Shown: piece after piece, positions 54,801 to 64,000 of the stretch
Layout: each line of letters starts with the position of its first letter
How positions within the stretch are numbered: the stretch's first letter is position 1
Assembly (NCBI RefSeq): GCF_047495875.1
Contig: NC_092487.1
Location: forward strand, 1-64,000
DNA from: Pithys albifrons albifrons
Taxonomy: Eukaryota; Chordata; Aves; Passeriformes; Thamnophilidae
Direction: 5' to 3'
DNA length: 64,000 nucleotides
Position numbers and translations under genes: made by a program
Notes under the pieces: model-generated
Seen by the model: the letters and a program-made list of their open reading frames with translations, nothing else
What the model was told of the DNA's origin: nothing
Database searches by the model: none

Positions 54801-55880
54801 GTGGGTGTGCCCATCTCCTGCTCTGCCCAGCTCCGGGCAGGGGTGGGTGGGTGCCCAGGAAGCTCCTGGTGTGCCCAGTTCCAAGCGGGTGTAGTGCCCA
54901 GGGAGGTCCCAGGTGTAGTTCCAGTCCCAGGTGTAGTTCCTGGTCTGCCCAGCTCTGGGCAGGGGTGGGTGGGTGCCCAGGAAGGTGGGTGGGTGGGTGT
55001 GTAGTGGTGGGTGGGTGCCCAGGAAGGTGGGTGGGTGCCCAGGCAGCCCCTGCTGTGCCCAGCTCTGTGCAGAGGTGGGTGGGTGGGTGCCCAGGAAGGT
55101 GGGTGGGTGCCCAGCTCCTGGTGTGCCCAGCTCTGTGCAGAGGTGGGTGGGTGGGTGCCCAGGAAGGTGGGTGGGTGGGTGTACAGGGGTGGGTGGGTGC
55201 CCAGGAAGGTGGGTGGGTGGGTGTGCAGCGGTGGGTGGGTGCCCAGGGAAGGTGGGTGGGTGGGTGTGCAGCGGTGGGTGGGTGCCCAGGAAGGTGGGTG
55301 GGTGCCCAGGCAGCCCCCTGCTGTGCCCAGCTCTGTGCAGAGGTGGGTGGGTGCCCAGGGAAGGTGGGTGGGTGGGTGTGCAGGGGTGGGTGGGTGCCCA
55401 GGAAGGTGGGTGGGTGCCCAGGCATCCCCTGCTGTGCCCAGCTCTGTGCAGAGGTGGGTGGGTGCCCAGGGAAGGTGGGTGGGTGGGTGTGCAGCGGTGG
55501 GTGGGTGCCCAGGAAGGTGGGTGGGTGCCCAGGCAGCCCCTGCTGTGCCCAGCTCTGTGCAGAGGTGGGTGGGTGGGTGCCCAGGAAGGTGGGTGGGTGC
55601 CCAGCTCCTGGTGTGCCCAGCTCTGTGCAGAGGTGGGTGGGTGGGTGCCCAAGAAGGTGGGTGGGTGGGTGTGCAGTGGTGGGTGGGTGCCCAGGGAAGG
55701 TGGGTGGGTGGGTGTGCAGCGGTGGGTGGGTGCCCAGGAAGGTGGGTGGGTGTGCAGTGGTGGGTGGGTGCCCAGAAAGGTGGGTGGGTGCCCAGGCAGC
55801 CCCTGCTGTGCCCAGCTCCGTGCAGGGGTGGGTGGGTGGGTGCCCAGGAAGGTGGGTGGGTGCCCATCTCCGGGCAGGGG
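54800..55880. repeat. Minisatellite of (GGTGGGTGGGTGCCCAGGAA) modules
   Basis: About 40 copies of a 22-34 bp module, interrupted by CCCTGCTGTGCCCAGCTCTG + TGCAGAG inserts. The GGGTGGGTGGGTGGG runs are G-quadruplex-prone on the plus strand. Confidence 0.96.
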
Positions 55881-56240
55881 CGGTGCCCGCGCTCCCAGGG
55901 CCCCTTTTGTCGCGGTTCGTCCCCTCCTCCATGTGGTGCCACTTGCCCGGCGGTGCCAGCCGGCCCTGGTGGCTCCAGAGCCACCCAATGTCCCCACCCC
56001 GTGCCCTCTCCCGGTGCCCCTTTGCCCGTGCCCCCCCCGCTCCCCCCCCTTTGTTCCCCCCAAAAGCCAAAGAGCGACAGAAGCTCCGGTCATGATATCG
56101 CTCTAATCGAGTCTGTCGCAATCAGCGCCGATCTAATTAGCGCCGATCCCTCCCCGCTCTGCGTGTCCATCTGTCCCTCCGGCCCCTCCCGCCTTTGTGT
56201 CCGTCCATCTGTTCCCTCTGCCCGTGCCACCCTCTGCCTG
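55881..56240. other. Single-copy island, candidate conserved non-coding element
   Basis: 56080-56160 stands out: GGTCATGATATCGCTCTAAT, CGAGTCTGTCGCAATC, then AGCGCCGATCTAATTAGCGC + CGATCC. CTAATTAG is a homeodomain palindrome inside a GCGCCGAT direct repeat. Located 8 kb after NHLH1, it could be a neural enhancer. No open frame. Confidence 0.45.
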
Positions 56241-57760
56241 GGCCCCTCTGTGCCCCACGCCGTGCCCCCCAGAGCCTCTCCAGCAACCCCCGGGGCAGCA
56301 GCAGCAGGTCCGTGTGTGCCCCCTGTGTGCCCCCCTGTGCCCCCTGTGCCACCTGTGTGTCCCCTGTGCCCCCTGTGTGCCCCCCATAACCCCCTGTGTG
56401 CCCCTGTGTCCCCCGTGCCCCAAGTCGTGCCCCCCAGAGCCTCTCCAGCAACCCCCGGGGCAGCAGCAGGTGCGTGTGTGCCCCCTGTGTGCCCCCCTGT
56501 GTGCCCCCCATAACCCCCTGTGTGCCCCCTGTGTGCCCCCCATAACCCCCTGTGTGCCCCCCATGTGCCCCGTGTGCCCTCTGGTGCCCGCTGTGTGCCC
56601 CCCATAACCCCCTGTGTGTCCCCTGTGCCCCCTGTGTGCCCCCCATAACCCCCTGTGTGCCCCTGTGTGTCCCCTGTGCCCCAAGTTGTGCCCCCCAGAG
56701 CCTCTCCAGCAACCCCCGGGGCAGCAGCAGGTCCGTGTGTGCCCACTGTGCCCCCTGTACCCCCTGTGTGTCCCCTGTACCCCCTGTGTGCCCTCTGGTG
56801 CCCGCTGTGTGCCCCCCATGTGCCCCGTGTGCCCTCTGGTGCCCGCTGTGTGCCCCCCATAACCCCCTGTGTGTCCCCTGTACCCCCTGTGTGCCCCCCA
56901 TAATCCCCTGTGTGCCCCTGTGTGTCCCCTGTGCTCCAAGTCGTGCCATCCAAAGCCTCTCCAGCAACCCCCGGGGCAGCAGCAGGTCCGTGTGTGCCCA
57001 CTGTGCCCCCTGTACCCCCTGTGTGCCCCCCATAACCCCCTGTGTGTCCCCTGTGCCCCCTGTGTGCCCCCCATAACCCCCTGTGTGCCCCTGTGTGTCC
57101 CCCGTGCCCCAAGTCATGCCCCCCAGAGCCTCTCCAGCAACTCCTGGGGCAGCAGCAGGTCCGTGTGTGCCCACTGTGCCCCCTGTACCCCCTGTGTGTC
57201 CCCTGTACCCCCTGTGTGTCCCTGTACCCCCTGTGTGCCCCCCATGTGCCCCGTGTGCCCCCTGTGTGCCCCCCATAACCCCCTGTGTGCCCCCCATAAC
57301 CCCCGGTGTGCCCCTCTGTGTCCCCTGTGCCCCAAGTCGTGCCCCCCAGAGCCTCTCCAGCAACTCCTGGGGCAGCAGCAGGTCCGTGTGTGCCCACTGT
57401 GCCCCCTGTACCCCCTGTGTGTCCCCTGTACCCCCTGTGTGCCCCCCATAACCCCCTGTGTGCCCCCCATGTGCCCCGTGTGCCCTCTGGTGCCCGCTGT
57501 GTGCCCCCCATAACCCCCTGTGTGTCCCCTGTGCCCCCTGTGTGCCCCCCATAACCCCCTGTGTGCCCCTGTGTGTCCCCTGTGCCCCAAGCTGTGCCCC
57601 TCAAAGCCTCTCCAGCAACCCCTGGGGCAGCAGCAGGTCCGTGTGTGCCCCCTGTGTGCCCCCTGTGTTCCCCCCATTACCCCCTGTGTGCCCCCTGTGT
57701 GTCCCCTGTGCCCCTGTGTGCCCTCGTGTGCCCCCCATAACCCCCTGTGTGCCCCCTGTG
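56240..57760. repeat. Minisatellite of TGTGTGCCCC modules with higher-order units
   Basis: Small modules CCCTGTGTGCCCCCCATAAC and CCCTGTGTGTCCCCTGTG are grouped into units of about 160-260 bp. Each unit starts with CCCCAGAGCCTCTCCAGCAA + CCCCCGGGGCAGCAGCAGGT (about 56268, 56428, 56692, 56946, 57119, 57346 and 57598). Confidence 0.96.
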
Positions 57761-58090
57761 TGTCCCTGTGGTGCCACCTTTGTGCCCCTTTGGTGCCCCT
57801 CTGGTGCCCTTGTGGTGTCCCTTTGGTGCCCCTTTGGTGCCCCTTTGGTGTGGATTTGTGTCCTGAGGTCCCTCCAGAGGCTTCGGTGCCTGTGCCAGCG
57901 CTGGGCACCGGTCCCTGGTGGGCACAAGGACAGCCCCTGGGCACAATCCAAGCTGGCACTTCCTCTGCTCCCGTTTGTAGCAGTGAGGACCCGATTGCCA
58001 ACACAATCCCTGCCGGGTGCCAGCCAAGCCCTGGCACTGCCCAGCCCTGCCCTGAGTCGCCTCTGTCCCTTCAGCTGCTCTTTGTGCCAC
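57761..58090. other. Mostly non-repetitive DNA
   Basis: 57775-57850 has five CCCCTTTGGTG-type repeats. The rest is single copy without recognisable features. Confidence 0.5.
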
Positions 58091-58715
58091 CCACAGACAG
58101 TCCCTCAAAGTGGCACTGCCCAGTGGCACTGCCCAACCCCAGTGGCACGGCCCATCCCAGTGGCACTGCCCATCCCAGTGACAGTGCCCATCCCCAGTGG
58201 CACTGCCCATCCCAGTGCCACTGCCCAATCCCAGTAGCACTGCCCAATCCCAGTGGCACTGCCCAACCCCAGTGGCACTGCCCATCCCAGTGGCACTGCC
58301 CAATCCCAGTGGCACTGCCCATCCCAGTGACAGTGCCCATCCCCAGTGGCACTGCCCATCCCAGTGGCACTGCCCAATCCCAGTGGTACTGCCCAATCCC
58401 AGTGACACTGCCCATCCCAGTGGCACTGCCCATCCCAGTGACACTGCCCAGTGGCACTGCCCATCCCAGTGACACTGCCCATCCCAGTGGCACTGCCCAG
58501 TGGCACTGCCCATCCCCAGTGGCACTGCCCATCCCAGTGGCACTGCCCAGTGACACTGCCCATCCCAGTGGCACTGCCCAGTGACACTGCCCATCCCCAG
58601 TGGCACTGCCCATCCCAGTGGCACTGCCCATCCCAGTGACACTGCCCAGTGGCACTGCCCATCCCAGTGGCACTGCCCATCCCAGTGGCACTGCCCAGTG
58701 ACACTGCCCATCCCA
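58090..58715. repeat. Minisatellite, 9/18-bp unit
   Basis: About 35 copies of CCCATCCCAGTGGCACTG with shortened CCCAGTGGCACTG and CCCAGTGACACTG forms. Confidence 0.97.
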
Positions 58716-58970
58716 GTGGAACAGGGACAGGCCAAGGGCAAAGGGCCTCAGGCTGTGCCAGGGGAGGGGCAGGTGGGACAGGAGGAGGAATTTCTTTGTG
58801 GAAAGGGTGGGGAGGCCTTGGAAGGGGCTGCCCAGGGAGGGGGTGGAGTCCCCACCCCTGGAGGTGTCCAAGGAACACCTGGAGGTGACACTGGGTGACA
58901 AGGTGGGGATGGGGCATAGGGTGGACTTGGTGACCTTGGAGGGCTTCTCCACCCTCAGTGACCTTGGGGT
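58716..58970 (+). mobile_element. CR1 3' fragment, sense
   Basis: AGGGCCTCAGGCTGTGCCAG, GGTGGGACAGGAGGAGGAAT, TTGGAAGGGGCTGCCCAGGG and GTGACCTTGGAGGGCTTCTC in CR1 order. The array on its left joins within the GGGACAGGCC segment. Confidence 0.88.
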
Positions 58971-59365
58971 CTCTGTGCTGTAGCTGCAGCTCCAGGGAGA
59001 AGGTGGGAGCTTCTCAGCAAGGACAGGACCCCCCCATGTGTCTCTGCAGGCTGATTTTGGAGGACCTTCAGGAGAAAAGTGAGACAGACACTCCTGACCT
59101 TCCACTCCACTCCTGTCTTGGTGCTTCAAGCCCAAGATCCAGCAGAAGGCACTGAATTCTCTCCAAGCACATCCAGGGCACTTCCAGTGCCTTCTCCAGG
59201 GCTGTGGGGAGGTGACAGCACAGGAGCTTTGACCCCCAGGAGCAAACCCAGCAGCAGGTGCAGACCAGCCCTGGCCCCAGGAGATGCAGCAGGTCTGGTT
59301 TGAGGAGCAGCCCAGCAAGACTTGCCAGGAGTTGCATCATTTCTCCTTCCCCCAGCCCAGGCTGC
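58971..59365. other. Non-repetitive DNA
   Basis: No feature recognised. Confidence 0.45.
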
Positions 59366-59910
59366 AGGACTGGTTTCTCCCAGGCTTCATCTCCTGAGGG
59401 GGGACCTGCCCTTGGCTGCTCAGATCCTCCCTCCCTCCCTCCCTCCCTCCCTCCCTCCCTCCCTCCCTCCCTCCCTCCCTCCCTCCCTCCCTCCCTCCCT
59501 CCCTTCCTCCCTTCCTTCCTTCCTTCCTTCCTTCCTTCCTTCCTTCCTTCCTTCCTTCCTTCCTTCCTTCCTTCCTTCCTTCCTTCCTTCCTTCCTTCCT
59601 TCCTTCCTTCCTTCCTTCCTTCCTTCCTTCCTTCCTTCCTTCCTTCCTTCCTTCCTTCCTTCCTTCCTTCCTTCCTTCCTTCCTTCCTTCCTTCCTTCCT
59701 TCCTTCCTTCCTTCCTTCCTTCCTTCCTTCCTTCCTTCCTTCCTTCCCTCCTTCCCTCCTTCCTTCCTTCCCTCCCTCCTTCCTTCCTTCCTTCCCTCCT
59801 TCCTTCCTTCCTTCCCTCCTTCCTTCCTTCCTTCCCTCCTTCCTTCCCTGGTTTCTCCCAGGCTTCATCTCCTGAGGGGGGACCTGCCCTTGTTTGCTCA
59901 GATCCTCCTC
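59366..59910. repeat. (CCCT)n/(CCTT)n microsatellite flanked by a 58-bp direct repeat
   Basis: (CCCT)n at about 59430-59505 grades into (CCTT)n to about 59850. A segment beginning TGGTTTCTCCCAGGCTTCAT and ending GCTCAGATCCTC occurs on both sides (about 59370-59430 and 59848-59908) with two to three mismatches. The direct repeat suggests duplication of the whole locus with collapse, or replication slippage around the tract. Confidence 0.95.
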
Positions 59911-59969
59911 TTTCCTTCCCTGGTTTCTCAGTGTGGAGCAGGAGAGGGAATGTCCTCCCCAACCAGCAG

Positions 59970-60835
59970 AACCAGGGAATGGTTTGGATTGGAAGGGACC
60001 TTGAAGATCATCCACTTCCAGTCCATGGGCAAGGACACCTCCCACCATCCCAAGTGGTTCCAACATGGCCTTGGACACTTCCAGGGATGGGACATCCACC
60101 ATTAGATCCATCATATTCCATCTAAACCAGCCCAGGAATGGTCTGGGTTGGGAAGGACCTCAAAGATAATCCAGACCATGGGCAGGGACACCTCCCACTG
60201 TCCCAAGTGGCTCCAGCCTGGCCTTGGACACTCCCAGGGATGGGGAATCCATGGAATAACCTGTGCCAGGGCCTGCCCACCCTCCCAGGGAAGGATTTAT
60301 CCCATCAAAAGCAGGGCATGGAATCCTGGAATGGGTTGGGTTGGGAAGGTTCCAACAAGGCACCTTCACTGTCTCAGGTGGCTCCAGCCTGGCCTTGGAC
60401 ACTTCCAGGGATGGAGAATCCATGGAATAACCTTTGCCCTCCCAGGGAAGGATTTATCCCTGATATCCCATCAAAAGCAGGGCATGGAATCCTGGAATGG
60501 GTTGGATTGGGAAAGGACCTGAAAAGATCATCCAGTTCCAACTGGAACACTTCCCACTGTCCCAGGTGGCTCCAACCTGACCTTGGGCACTTCCAGGGAT
60601 GGGCAATCCATGGAATAACCTGTGCCAGGGCCTGCCCAGTCTCCCAGGGAAGGATTTATCCCTGGTATCCCATCAAAAGCAGGGCATGGAATCCTGGAAT
60701 GGGTTGGGTTGGGAAGGTTCCAACAAGGCACCTTCACTGTCCCAGGTGGCTCCAACCTGACCTTGGGCACTTCCAGGGATGGAGAATCCATGGAATAACC
60801 TGTGCCAGGGCCTGCCCACCCTCTCAGTGCCTCCA
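59970..60835 (-). mobile_element. Tandem CR1 3' ends (about five copies)
   Basis: Repeated antisense CR1 segments: ATGGTTTGGATTGGAAGGGA, GGTGGCTCCAGCCTGGCCTT, GGACACTTCCAGGGATGG, AACCTGTGCCAGGGCCTGCC, GGAAGGATTTATCCC. Copies are about 170-190 bp and share internal deletions, so most arose by tandem duplication and not by separate insertions. Confidence 0.88.
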
Positions 60836-61110
60836 GCTGGTTCCCTGGCTCTGCCCTGCCCACCCCAGCCTGGCAGCTGTGCCACCCTCACGTCCCAACT
60901 CCCCTGGTGCCCGTCCCTCCTCCCCCCTGAGACGCTGGGCATTAATTAGAGCATCCCTAATGCTAATGAGCACTGGGGAGGAAGTGCCTTCCCTGCACAT
61001 CGAGGTCGTTCAGGGGCTGTTTGAGACGTGGATTTATTTTTATCTTCACGGTGGAAGCAACGGGACCTCTGAGGAGCAGCTGCACCCCAGGATGGCTGAG
61101 GTGGGAGAAG
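60836..61110. other. Single-copy island, candidate conserved non-coding element
   Basis: 60938-61055 contains GGGCATTAATTAGAGCATCC, CTAATGCTAATGAGCACT and, further on, GTGGATTTATTTTTATCTTC. Homeodomain/POU-like sites in a GC-rich setting. No open frame. Confidence 0.42.
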
Positions 61111-62035
61111 ATCTCCAAGAGCTTCAACTCCACCCTGTGTCCCATCCCCACCTTGTCACCCAGTGCCACATCCAGGTGTTCCTTGGACACCTCCAGGGGT
61201 GGGGCAGCAACAAGGCCGGAAAAGTCCTCCAAGGTCACCAAGTCCATTCTGTGCCCCATCCCCACCCTGTCACTCAGTGCCACCTCCAGGGATTCCTTGG
61301 ACACTTCCAGGGATGGGGGATTTAGGCTGGAAAAGCCCTCCAAGGTCACCAAGTCCACCCTGTGCCCCATCCCCACCCTGTCACTCAGTGCCACATCCAG
61401 GTCTTCCTTGGACACCTCCAGGGGTGGGGACTCCACCCCCTCCCTGGGCAGCCCCTTCCAAGGCCTCTCCACCCTTTCCACAAAGAAATTCCTCCTCCTG
61501 TCCCACTTGCCCCTTCCCTGGCACAGCCTGAGGCCTTTTGCCCTTGGCCTGTCCCTCTTCCCTGGCAGAAGATCCCACCCTTGTCCTTGGCCTGTCCCTC
61601 TTCCCTGGCAGAAGATCCCACCCTTGCCCTGGATCCCTCAGGGATTGCAGAGCCAGAAGGTCCCCCCTGAGCCTCCTTTTCTCCAGGCTGAGCCCCCCCA
61701 GCTCCCTCAGGAGTTCTCCAGACCCTCCTCCTGCTGCTCCATTCCCTTCCCCAACTCCTTTTCCTTCTCTGGACACCTCCAGGGGTGGGGACTCCACCCC
61801 CTCCCTGGGCAGCCCCTTCCAAGGCCTCCCCACCCTTTCCAGGGAGAAATTCCCCCTCCTGTCCCACCTGCCCCTCCCCTGGCACAGCCTGAGGCTCAGC
61901 TGGTCCTCCTAAGAGATGCTCCAGTCCCTTCATCATCCCTTTGGCCTTCTCTGGACCTGCTCCAGGAGCTCCATGTCCCTCCTGCCCTGAGGAGCCCAGA
62001 GGTGGACACAGCCCTGCAGATGTTCCTCCCAGGGC
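61110..62035 (-). mobile_element. CR1 3' fragments, antisense, partly duplicated, with 43-bp unit
   Basis: CCAAGGTCACCAAGTCCACC tails at about 61110, 61230 and 61340 are followed by CACCTCCAGGGGTGGGGACT, CCTGGGCAGCCCCTTCCAAG, the 43-bp GGCCTGTCCCTCTTCCCTGG module twice (61543-61630), then CTTTTCTCCAGGCTGAGCCC and a second start at 61778. It ends in the CR1-like GGTCCTCCTAAGAGATGCTC region. Confidence 0.85.
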
Positions 62036-62983
62036 AGGATCAGGATCAGGATCAGGATCGGGATCGGGATCAGGATCAGGATTGGGATCAGGATCAGGAT
62101 AGGGATCAGGATCAGGATCAGGATCAGGATCAGAATCAGGATTGGGATCAGGATATGGATTGGGATCAGGATTGGGATCAGGATCAGGATCAAGATTAGG
62201 ATCAGGATCAGGATCAGGATTGGGATCAAGATCAGGATTGGGATCAGGATCAGGATCAAGATCAGGATCAGGATCAAGATCAGGATCAAGATCAGGATTA
62301 GGATAGGGATCAAGATCAGAATAGGGATCAGGATCAGGATCAGAATCGGGATCAGGATCAGGATTAGGATTGGGATCAAGATCAGGATTGGGATCAGGAT
62401 CAAGATCAGGATCGGGAACAGGATCAGGATCGGGATCAAGATCAGGATCGGGATCAAGATCAGGATCAGGATCAAGATGAGGATCGGGATCAGGATCAAG
62501 ATCAGGATCAGGATCAAGATCAGGATCTCTTCCCTGACCTGCTGGCAAAGCTCCTTCTGATTCCTGATCCCCCCCAGGATCTCCTTGGCCCTCAGGACAC
62601 GCTGCTGGTCACAGTGGACCCTTGTTGTCCACCAAGTCCTTCTCCACAGAGCTTCTCTCCCCAATCCCCTCAATCAGAACCAGGATTGGGATCAGGATCG
62701 GGATTGGGATCAGGATCAGCATTGGGATCAAGGTCGGGGTCAGGATCAGGATCAGGATCAAGATCAGGATAAGGATCAGGATCAGGATCGGGATCGGGAT
62801 CGGGATCAAGATCAGGATCAGGATCTCCTCCCTGACCTGCTGGCAAAGTTCCTTCTGATTCCTGACCCCTCCAGGATCTCCTTGGCCCTCAGGACACGCT
62901 GCTGGTCACAGTGGACCCTTGTTGTCCACCAAGTCCTTCTCCACAGAGCTGCTCTCCCCAATCCCCTCAATCAGCAGCATTTG
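62036..62983. repeat. Two (GATCAG)n hexamer arrays separated by a duplicated 158-bp segment
   Basis: (GGATCA) with GGATTG, GGATCG and AGATCA variants at 62036-62530 and 62683-62825. A 158-bp single-copy segment starting CCTGACCTGCTGGCAAAG and ending CCCCAATCCCCTCAATCAG follows each (62532-62684 and 62832-62983), so the unit array plus segment has been duplicated. Asp/Pro-rich frames are repeat translations. Confidence 0.95.
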
Positions 62984-63279
62984 CTTTGCTAATGAGCAAA
63001 CTCTGCAAGGGAAATTCTGCCAAACACCCTCCAGAAGGGGATCACAGTCGGGTTCAGGTGCTGGGCAAACACTCTCCTGCCTCTTTAGATGTTGGCACGT
63101 CCCTCCAGATCCTGAGTGCTTGAACTCCTTCCAGAGCTGCTGCATCTGGAGGTGGTTTCACATCATTCCTGGTCTAACCAGCTCTTCCTGACACTCTGAG
63201 GTGTTGGACACCTTTGAGTTCTGGCCAAGGACTCACAGCTTTGGCACCTTCAGGGCCCGAGTCAAGAGCAGGACCTGCA
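62984..63279. other. Non-repetitive DNA
   Basis: Contains TTTGCTTTGCTAATGAGCAA (about 62988). No gene recognised. Confidence 0.45.
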
Positions 63280-63700
63280 CTTGGGTTGGGACAACCCCCT
63301 GGATCAATCCAGATGGAGAAGGACTTGGTGGGACAACCCCTGGATCGATCCAGATGGAGAAGGACTTGGAGGGGCTGGTGGGACAACCCCCTGGATCAAT
63401 CCATGCTGGGGATGAGCAGATGGAGAATGACTTGGGGGGACTGGTGGGACAATCCCCTGGATCAATCCAGATGGAGAAGGACTTGGAGGGACAACACCTG
63501 GATGAATCCAGATGGAGAAGGACCAGGAGGGGCTGGTGGGACAACCCCCTGGATCAATCCAGATGGAGAAGGACTTGGTGGGGCTGGTGGGACAACCCAC
63601 TGGATGAATCCAGATGGAGAAGGACTTGGTGGGACAACCCCTGGATCGATCCAGATGGAGAAGGACTTGGTGGGGCTGGTGGGACAACCCCTGGATAATT
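63280..63700. repeat. Minisatellite, 29-45 bp unit
   Basis: About ten copies of CTGGATCAATCCAGATGGAG + AAGGACTTGG(T/A)GGG(GCTGGTGGGA)CAACCCC. CTGGATCAATCCAG is itself an imperfect palindrome. Confidence 0.95.
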
Positions 63701-63704
63701 TTTT

Positions 63705-64000
63705 GAACACAAAGCAGGCCAAGGGCTCATTTGGAAGTGGCCATTTTTAATTAAATGGAACTATTTATATATGTACAAAGCCCAGGAGATGTTGCACCCT
63801 CAAAAAAAGGTTGGTTTCCATCTCATCACCTTGGGTTGGACCTTCCAGAGCTCCTGTGGGACATCCTGGGACAGCCACAGGTCACCTGAGCTGCCACACA
63901 CCTTGGAAAGCCACTGCTCCAGAGGAGACACCTTCATCCTTCCCTGCCTTGGCTTCACTGAGGGAGAAGATCCAGGCCAAGGTGTCCTCAGCAGCTCCAG
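63705..64000 (-). terminator. Probable 3'UTR end of a minus-strand gene extending beyond the window
   Basis: On the minus strand the AT-rich CTTTGTACATATATAAATAG is followed by the poly(A) hexamer ATTAAA at 63751-63746 and, 32-40 nt on, a GU-rich CTTTGTGTTC (63714-63705). The preceding 200 nt are single copy without repeat character. By neighbourhood (human NCSTN-NHLH1-VANGL2) the gene could be NCSTN, but no coding sequence is in the window to test this. Confidence 0.4.

Noticed and set aside
59258..60125. Ser-Phe-Leu-Pro repeat protein (and Lys-Glu-Gly on the other strand)
   Set aside because: (CCTT)n microsatellite translation, no gene.

Overview
The window looks like GC-rich avian DNA, probably passerine and probably from a microchromosome. 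Three things point that way: two recognisable vertebrate neural/polarity genes with very GC-rich third codon positions, several 3' ends of CR1 LINEs (the dominant bird retroposon), and an extreme density of tandem arrays, which I estimate cover about two thirds of the 64 kb. Species and chromosome are inference.

Layout. VANGL2 (planar cell polarity membrane protein) lies on the minus strand. I find seven coding exons between 16950 and 4907. Their splice sites and phases all match and sum to 521 codons plus stop, the human length. A CpG-rich first, non-coding exon is proposed at about 31435-31640 with its promoter just above it, so intron 1 is about 14 kb. NHLH1 (HEN1/NSCL1 bHLH factor) lies on the plus strand: TATA/CCAAT promoter at 45250-45380, non-coding exon 1 at about 45380-45601, one coding exon at 47726-48121, and a probable long 3'UTR reaching the poly(A)-signal array that starts near 52305. 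The two genes are head to head, about 13.7 kb apart. That gap holds an orphan divergent promoter at 34625-34795. The right edge (63705-64000) looks like the 3' end of another minus-strand gene, possibly NCSTN from conserved neighbourhood.

The rest is tandem repeat arrays (10-bp to about 200-bp units), CR1 fragments in both orientations, simple-sequence tracts, and short islands of non-repetitive DNA, some rich in TAATTA-type homeodomain sites that could be conserved enhancers. The long open frames in the window are by-products of stop-poor repeats and are not annotated as genes.

The most interesting pattern is that several arrays were seeded on functional gene edges. About 45 repeat units in VANGL2 intron 4 each carry a copy of the last 20 nt of exon 4 plus its splice donor. 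Five units in intron 1 each carry a copy of the exon 1 end plus donor. About 14 units after NHLH1 each carry a copy of its last codons and stop region. The array downstream of NHLH1 multiplies AATAAA. In VANGL2 introns 1, 4, 5, 6 and 7 the arrays begin at or within about 50 nt of the donor side.
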